From Canna indica (Eukaryota > Streptophyta > Magnoliopsida > Zingiberales > Cannaceae), in NCBI GenBank assembly GCA_034359265.1, contig CP136891.1:13592501-13656500 (forward strand): a DNA stretch of 64,000 nt, given 5' to 3'. Numbering within the stretch: the stretch's first letter is position 1; each line of letters begins with the position of its first letter. Both the position numbers and the translations under genes were made by a program. Under the pieces are notes generated by a model, which saw only the letters and a list, made by a program, of their open reading frames with translations, made no database searches and was not told where the DNA came from. This document shows, in pieces, positions 57,901-64,000 of the stretch.

Positions 57901-59426
57901 CTATTGTTGATATTGTGCCACCTACAGATGTCCAGTCTTGCAAACTCCATGCTCCAGATATACAATCGTGGGTGTGAGCGCATGAGCAGGGTGTGTTAAT
58001 GTCTCACATTGCTTAAGGATATGGTCAAGATAGCATTCAAAATAGATTGGACAGTCTTCTCCCTTGAGCTAGGTTTGGAGTAGAGTTAGGCTCACTAATT
58101 TCTTAACATTATCATTAAATCTGATTGAATGATTGTTTTTCTTGAAGGCTTAAGCAATTAGAAAAGGAAAAAACTACTATGGAGCCCCACATAATAGAGA
58201 ACCTAGCACTATTAAGACTGAACTTAGAGTGAAAAATGTTAGGTTCACTCTTACACAGTGTAGGTTCACATGTATTATAGGTTTCGTCTTAATAGTGCTA
58301 GTTTCAGTTCGCTCCTATGTGGTGTTCCATAGGAATTTCTATAGAGCCAGACTCCATAATAGTTGTGGACTCAAATGTATATATATTCTTAACACCCCAT
58401 CACATATGAGCGGCCAGATGAACTCAATTGAACCATTCCAAACTCCATCTGAACCGACTCAACTTACTGAGAGTATATTACTTTTAACAATTGACAGAAG
58501 TAGGATTCAAACACAAAAGTAGTACTCTGAAACTGTAATACCTTGTTAAATTTGATTGAGTGATCGCTTTTATCAAAAGATTAAGTTGTTATAAAAGGGC
58601 TCCATGATCCATATATTTACATTCTTAGCATTTACATATCGTGAATGTTCAGGTTGAGATTCTTAGCAACATCAGGCATCCCAATATGGTGTTATTGCTT
58701 GGTGCCTGCCCAGAATACGGCTGCTTGATATACGAGTACATGGACTATGGAAGCTTAGAGGATAGGCTCTTCAGGAAAGGCAACACCCCGCCAATTCCAT
58801 GGCCTACAAGATTCAAAATTGCTGCCGAAATAGCCACCGGATTGTTGTTCCTTCACCAAGCCAAGCCGGAACCACTGGTCCACCGAGATCTCAAGCCGGC
58901 CAACATCCTCCTGGACCACAACTATGTCAGCAAGATCAGCGACGTCGGCCTAGCAAGGCTCGTGCCGCAGTCAGTGGTCGATAATGTCACGCAATACCGG
59001 ATTACTACCACTGCTGGAACCCTCTCCTACATCGACCCCGAGTACCAGCAGACAGGAATGCTCGGTGTGAAGTCCGACGTGTACTCCTTGGGAATCATAC
59101 TGCTCCAAATTATCACTGCAATGAAACCAATGGGACTCACTCATCATGTGGAGAGCGCCATAGAGAAAGGAACTTTTGCCAATGTGCTTGATCCATGCAT
59201 TACAGATTGGCCAATGGAGGAGGTTCTTTCATATGCCAAGCTCGCTTTGAAGTGTGCAGAATTGAGGAGAAAAGACAGGCCTAACCTAGGGAGGGTCATT
59301 TTGCCGGAGCTAAATCGCCTGAGAAGTTTTGGCCAAGCATATGAAGCAGCCCGGTGGAAGACCAACAACAGTGATCATGTATCAGTAATGCATGAGGTGA
59401 GTGATTTAGCACTCAGAAAAGCTTAA
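54936..59426 (+). CDS. Receptor-like cytoplasmic kinase with N-terminal USP domain (RLCK-IX type)
   Basis: Eight exons: 54936-55116, 55672-55778, 55986-56104, 56187-56390, 56496-56751, 56855-56962, 57053-57481 and 58653-59426. They give 725 residues, with all frames closing at GT-AG borders. A universal-stress-protein domain (PLIAVAIDKEKNSKHAVRWA to IIVGSSSRYALR) fills about residues 15-150. A Ser-rich linker and an Ala/Glu/Lys coiled coil (about 330-410) follow, then the kinase domain from about 425: GEGGYG, VAIK (Lys452), HRDLKPAN (Asp547), DVG instead of DFG (565-567), and DPEYQQTGML. DVG is normal in the PUB52-like family. Relatives often end in a U-box ubiquitin ligase domain; this one stops after the kinase (SDLALRKA), so it is the kinase-only form. 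Substrates are unknown. Confidence 0.9.
55145..55346 (-). mobile_element. 5'-truncated retroposon in RLCK intron 1
   Basis: 202 bp bounded by 15-bp direct copies agcttaagcattgtt (55130-55144 and 55347-55361). A T-run at the left is the poly(A) tail of a minus-strand insertion. The end before the tail (CTCCTGATAAATACAAG) looks like a LINE 3' end. There is no A or B box. Confidence 0.8.
57540..58108 (+). mobile_element. Tandem TRIM retrotransposon (three LTRs, two internal segments) in RLCK intron 7
   Basis: LTRs of about 117-119 bp at 57540-57656, 57765-57883 and 57992-58108 begin TGT..TAAWGTC and end TTCTTAACA (TTCTTAACG in the second). After the first two comes a tRNA-Met-type primer-binding site (TGGTATCAAAG, decayed to TAATATCAAAG after LTR2). 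Before LTR2 and LTR3 lies a GAGCAGGG purine tract. Flanks ttatt and ttatc are a nearly perfect 5-bp duplication. It is non-coding, as TRIMs are. Confidence 0.88.
58177..58332. mobile_element. Small fold-back MITE in RLCK intron 7
   Basis: Ends CTATGGAGCCCCACATA and TATGTGGTGTTCCATAG are inverted copies, as are CTAGCACTATTAAGAC and GTCTTAATAGTGCTAG inside. The target duplication is not clear. Confidence 0.65.
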
Positions 59427-60539
59427 TTTGGTTTGTGTTTCTTCCATTCTTTTGAAAAAAAACTACTAATTTTGGTTGATTTGTTTCTGATTTTTGAAAT
59501 AACAGCAACAGGTAAGCGATTCAGTTGTTTCTGCACCATATAGCTTTTCTAATGATGGTTACTAGTAGAGAGTGGTTCAGAGGAGGAAGATGCAGTAGTA
59601 GGAAAATATGAGCAAAGGAAAAAAGATATGATTGGTTGTACAAAATATTATGTTGAGAAAAAAGGACAGATCAGGAATCTTGTTAATTTATGTTTGGATT
59701 AATTCCAAGTTTTTCCATAGGAATTTCTGATTCTGATTTAATTAGATGAACCCATCTTCAAAACAAATAAGAGAAATGGTGTGTGTTTTATATTCTTAAA
59801 TTTCAAAAGAATAATTCACAATGAAGTAATTTTTCAGAGTTCACATCCATGCAAAACTTCCAACAATAAAAGAGTTTCTTCTCTCTTTTTTCTTTCTGAC
59901 TAAATGTGTCAGATCGGAGGATCCCACGAGCTAAAAATAGCATTTCAAAAGATCTGAAACACTCATGTTACAAAGAGTTCAAAAGCTTACAAAATTCGGC
60001 GGTGTCAGCTATTTTTATACGGGTGTTTCTGAAGATTATACAATTTCGAGATTTCCAGATGTTCCAGCACCACACCATTGACAAAATTCTATTTGGTGCA
60101 ACGATCATTAACCATTAGTCAAATGAGCCCACCTCCCTCCCTCGTTATCTCATAAGCTAAAAAAATGTTGATTTAACATGTAGTAATCACCGACAATGTA
60201 CGGAGAAAACGTGGAAAGAAAAGAGAAGAAAAAAACACCACCGTAATTTTTATTATCGACTTACTTATTTAAATGAGAATTTATACTAATAAAAAAAAGA
60301 ATCAAATAAAAAGTAATTTATTCGTGGACTCCTAACCCCATGAATTGCAAGAAATAAAGATTCATTCGTCCCATTTCCGATTTTTGGAAAGCTTGACCTT
60401 ATACCCCATGAAGAGGAGACTGGACGACAAGAGCATATCGATCATTCCTGGACTCTATAGAAGATAATGGAACAGCTACTGGCAGCACGAATCGATCATC
60501 CTCCCATATGTCTCATCGAGGGTAGGCAAGGTACTCCCC
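59427..60539. other. 3' flank of the RLCK gene and spacer
   Basis: The first 150-300 bases should be the RLCK 3' UTR. The rest is AT-rich with no frame, RNA or repeat recognised. Confidence 0.45.
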
Positions 60540-61130
60540 CTACAATTTATTGTCTCACTGATTCATATTCAAGTCGCACTGTATGGAGGAAGAAAATAGT
60601 GAGGAACTTTTTAATGTACTCACACATGACCTTTACATTTGGAGTAACCTCTAATAAATCACTAAACTCCTCATGATGACCAACATGTGCAATTATTTCC
60701 TCATCTCCCTGTCGCAACTCATAGAGTTTGCCGATTATATCATATGAGCAAGAGAGGTCACCCATGTATAGGTTTCGACTTTCGAGCACGCTCCAATGTA
60801 GCACAACGAGTGTTGATGCTTCTAAAAAATACCCATAAGAGATGGATCAATAGATTGTCAGACAAGCGCCAAAAGTTGAGCATTCAATTTTTCCCAAACA
60901 GCTCAATTCACCTCATTAATATCTAAAGAAGTTTTAGTAAGACGATCAGACTATCCTTGCCCCATAAACCACACCTCAACTGCAGCAGACCATCAAGCAT
61001 AGTTTTTGTCATTCAACTTTTCAGATGTGATGACCATGAAGATTGTTAAAGACATATTGATAGGGGCAGCACCCAAAGAAAATATGTCCAAGGAAGAAGG
61101 TGACATAATAGAGTACAAGATTATTGCTTA
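60540..61130 (-). pseudogene. Copia-type gag relic
   Basis: On the minus strand, with frame changes and stops: ITSEKLNDKNYAWWSAAVEV and WFMGQG (near 61030-60960), then AVWEKLNAQLLALV, then KLYELRQGDEEIIAHVGHHE and EFSDLLEV, with a CEYIKKFLTIFFLHTVRLEYE end. This is the usual UBN2-type gag order (N-terminal K-L-N-Y-W block, then LYELRQGD, then FL...L..EYE). No LTR or primer-binding site was found nearby. Confidence 0.58.
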
Positions 61131-62064
61131 TGGTGAAGGATAGCTCTTAAATTTCCTTCTAAACAGTGAGTACTTCACAGCAAAGCAAAAAGTAAGAGCC
61201 TAACAATTTCACCAAATCAAAGAGTAACTACAGTTGAGTGGAATTTGATTGAAATCAATCTACGCAATGCAAACTCCTGCACGAAACGAAAAATTGTGAG
61301 AGTAGTAGCACAAGGTACTCACAACCGGCGATTGCAAGGAGATATCTCATAGCACAAGGAACTTGACGCACTCGCCGAAGTTATTCTGTCGTGCAAAAGT
61401 TGACGTGCAGAATATAACTTAGCAAAGGAGACGAAGTAGAGATGCACAACGGGAATCAGATTGAGATACCCCAATCAGCAGAGATTGATTCAATAAACTG
61501 AGATCCTTGATCTCGTCCAAATGCAATCTGGAAGAAACTAGGATGGCGGAGATACCAGGAATACCAAATTGTTGATCGTGGAAACCAGGAAGAGAATTGC
61601 CGAGTGGAAACCCGTGCTGATCGTGGAATCAAGGAGAGAAGACGACCGCGGAATACCAGAGATTGCGGTTCACGTGATCTCGTCTTCTCTTCAGTTTGGG
61701 AAGCCAATCAGGAAGTCGAATGCACGCGATTTGGCATGGATTGAAGCGCCCCTCGCTCGAACAGTGAAGATTACTATTCATGTGAACATTGATCATTAAG
61801 GAAAATACCCAAATAGAGTATATCTCATTTGTTATACGTGCTAAGGCATTTATTTCAATTGTGGTCTGCCGTCAAATTTTCGTCGGGCGCTTCGTTAAAC
61901 TGATGATATGACATACTGATCTGTATAAAAAGATATTTTTTATATTAAAATATTACAACTTAAAAAGTGGTCCACTCCTCTATATATATATACAGGCCGC
62001 TCTACCTCTCCTCCTCCCGCCACCACTGTCGTCGCTCCTCCGTCCAGCCCCCCGCCCCTACAGT
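61131..62064. other. Spacer, possibly leader or LTR of the gag relic
   Basis: Moderately GC-rich stretch 61200-61790 upstream (on the minus strand) of the gag relic, a position where an element leader would lie. No terminal repeats could be paired within the window. A TA run lies at 61981-61991. Confidence 0.35.
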
Positions 62065-62370
62065 TCAACGATGATGAGTGGAAGTGGCAGCGAGATGATC
62101 AGCCGGCTCCAGCGAACATTGCGAACAAAGCTTCTCATTCTTCTCAATTGCTTCGGCGGAAGTGACGGGCTTGTGCGTGATGGGATCAATGCTCATGTTT
62201 CGCAGCTTTTTCTTGATGCGGGTGTTTCAGTGGTTCTTGATCTCGTTGTCAGTTCTACCAACGAGTTTAGGAACAGCTCTTCAACGCAGTTCTACCAACG
62301 AGTTTAGGAACAGCTCTTCAACATCATTGGCCATTGATGAGGATGAAGCTAATCAACTTATGGTCCTTCA
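62065..62370 (-). pseudogene. R2R3-MYB pseudogene fragment
   Basis: Minus frames read DHKLISFILINGQ (R2), two stops around the CCW position, RAVPKL, then directly VGRTDNEIKNH of R3. A stop replaces the R3 Trp (TGA at 62229-62227), and NTRIKKKLRNMSIDPITHKP follows. The end of R2 and first half of R3 are deleted. A 37-bp segment at the join is duplicated in tandem (62250-62286 and 62287-62322). The remaining C-terminus ends at 62065. Intact relatives are DNA-binding transcription factors; this cannot be one. Confidence 0.85.
62250..62322. repeat. 37-bp tandem duplication at the MYB deletion junction
   Basis: CAGTTCTACCAACGAGTTTA and the following 17 bases occur twice without a gap. It sits exactly where R2 and R3 were joined. 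Confidence 0.92.
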
Positions 62371-63342
62371 ACGGTATGTATTAAAAAACTTCTGGATCAT
62401 TTGTATTATTATGTGAGATGATAATTGTATCAGTGGAAGGCTTGTTCATGCTGCATAACGTTTGATGTATCAGTGAGCGTAGCAGACTGGCAGTTCAAAG
62501 TATTTATGACTAAAATTTAATTTAGAAAAGCGACTTTCTTATTTATGCATTTATTTTCTTCATATTAAACATATTATTTTCCAAAAATAATTATTTAAAA
62601 TCTTGCTATTTTTTCATGAAATGAACTTTCGTTGTTTAAATTGAGAGTTAAAAAGCTATTTTAATGCACTTATATATGGTAATATTGGTAAGGACAGTCC
62701 ATGCAATTAAATGTAACAAATTCTGAATACATAATTAACAATCATTATATAATAATTGACTGAACTTTACTATGATAAATTAGAGGCAGCTATATCATAT
62801 AGATGAAGACATTAACATATCGATCTTCTAAAATTTAAAAAAAAATGCATTCCATATCGCTAGACTCGTACATATCCCTGGAAAGAACAGTATTGACCAT
62901 TAGAACGAATCTAATTATAGTTTTTTTAACAAAAAATTATCCTAATCTTATTAGCACAATCTTTTTTAAGGAAAAACAATGATCTGCTATAGAAATCAGC
63001 ACCAACAAGTGTCGATAAGGACCTGATGATTGTAAGTATTAAGGAAGACAAATAACAATAACGTTTGTTATATTTCGTGTTTTGTGGGTCTTAATAGACA
63101 GCTATGTTGCATAAACAAAACAATAGCAACCAGACGCGCCAAACCACGCCACACTTGAAGCTGTACATCAGCATAACATAAACTCCAACATAAACCAAAA
63201 AAAATTGACGAAAAATAAGCATGCGACAAACCATAAAGGACTAGGGCACAAACAACTTTACACCTCAAAACAAACTGTAAAGAGCAAAAGACCATAGCTG
63301 AAGGTTTGTCTGAAAAACTGAGATTGGCATTCTCACAGAACT
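62371..63342. other. Spacer and 3' UTR of the second IQD gene
   Basis: AT-rich. About 63060-63342 probably is the IQD 3' UTR. No gene is recognised in the rest. Confidence 0.45.
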
Positions 63343-64000
63343 TCACCTCCTCCATTCGACTTGAATAGCTTTCTCTGTAATTTACAGAAGAATAAAAAAC
63401 CATGATAAACACAAAGTCAAGGAGATGAAAGAGGAAATATCTACAATACCCTAATAATATGAATGATAAACAAAGTATATAGTGGGCAATCTCCAATTAG
63501 TTGGGAATATGAGGGCTTAAATTGCTTATGCACGTTAATAAGAAAATTGTCACTTCCCACCTTTCAAATTAACTATTTCTCTTTCCATGGGGACATGACG
63601 CAGTTTTCTTAAGAAAGGGCTTGGATCTTATAAGATCAAGCCCTCCAGACAGAACTCCATGCCACTTGCATAATCATCGAGATAATAAATAATGAAAGTA
63701 TACTTTCATATGAAAATGATAGGAGTGAGATCATACCACTACCATCTCTTGATGATGTAAAGGATCTGTCATTTCTAATCCCATCCTTGCAGCTTGCTTG
63801 AATAAGCTTATGTGTCCTCGGTGATTGCGAGCTTATCTTTCCATTCACCGAAGATGGCAGAGAATGACGACGGGTCATATTATTTCTTTCAGATGAGTCA
63901 GAAGCAAGCCTTGGTGAAACTTGACCCCTTAGTTTCGCCTTTGCCGATTCAGTAGTTGCCATATAGCTCGGCAACTTTGAAGCATTCTGCAGGCCATTCT
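63343..64000 (-). CDS. IQD protein, C-terminal exons only (5' part beyond the window)
   Basis: The last exon 63374-63343 encodes KAIQVEWRR and a stop, the standard IQD end. The exon before runs from the window edge (64000) to 63743 and joins with a split codon: SRD plus E. It contains LPSYMATTESAKAKLRGQ, then SPR, TRRHSLPSS and KISSQSPRTHKLIQ, the conserved C-terminal DUF4005-type block of the IQD31/32 branch. The IQ67 domain must lie to the right, outside the window. It is a second IQD gene, on the same strand as that at 1-1656 but separate from it. The protein should bind calmodulin like its family. Confidence 0.88.

Noticed and set aside
57540..58108. Simple tandem repeat in the kinase intron
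   Set aside because: First read as three plain repeats; the TG...CA borders, primer-binding sites and purine tracts show LTRs of a TRIM.
1..64000. CRISPR array, bacterial operon or organelle insertion
   Set aside because: No spaced identical repeats, no prokaryotic gene organisation, and no plastid or mitochondrial genes were seen; the tRNA-Asp has nuclear pol III signals.

Overview
The window is nuclear DNA of a flowering plant. The evidence is intron-bearing genes with GT-AG splice sites (IQD, GATA, CHUP1-like, RLCK), a nuclear tRNA-Asp, and plant families of Copia, CACTA, MULE, hAT, LINE, SINE and TRIM elements. GC-rich exons lying in AT-rich intergenic DNA would fit a non-grass monocot, but that is a weak inference.

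Layout. 1-1656 (-): IQD calmodulin-binding protein, cut by the left edge. 2814-7707 (+): small OST5/TMEM258-type oligosaccharyltransferase subunit with an ATG-only first exon and a 4.4-kb intron full of old transposons. 7.7-14.6 kb: AT-rich spacer with two MITEs. 14598-15749 (-): LLM-type B-class GATA factor. 19122-24409 (-): complete but dead Copia element with a perfect 5-bp target duplication. 26199-26270 (+): tRNA-Asp(GUC). 26576-28909 (-): CHUP1-like coiled-coil protein. 30.8-54.2 kb: a block of transposons inside transposons. 54936-59426 (+): USP-domain receptor-like cytoplasmic kinase. 60.5-62.4 kb: a gag relic and an R2R3-MYB pseudogene. 63343-64000 (-): 3' end of a second IQD gene, running off the right edge.

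The nested block can be read from its duplications. An old CACTA relic is split: one part lies at 30.8-31.4 kb, the other at 52.5-54.2 kb. Between them sit a LINE (31.5-40.6 kb), itself interrupted by a 3.4-kb solo LTR with duplication tcagt, and a Mutator-like element (40.59-52.49 kb). The Mutator-like element carries pieces of two host genes, a lipoxygenase PLAT domain and the N-terminus of an LRR receptor kinase, so it is a Pack-MULE. A hAT-type element sits inside the lipoxygenase piece, a second CACTA sits inside that hAT element, and a gag-only LTR retrotransposon and a hAT MITE sit inside that CACTA.

The intact host genes form no operon or pathway. They act in calcium/calmodulin scaffolding (IQD), N-glycosylation (OST5), chloroplast or greening control (LLM-GATA, CHUP1-like) and kinase signalling. 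Exon joins were inferred by eye from splice sites and family conservation; no alignment was run.
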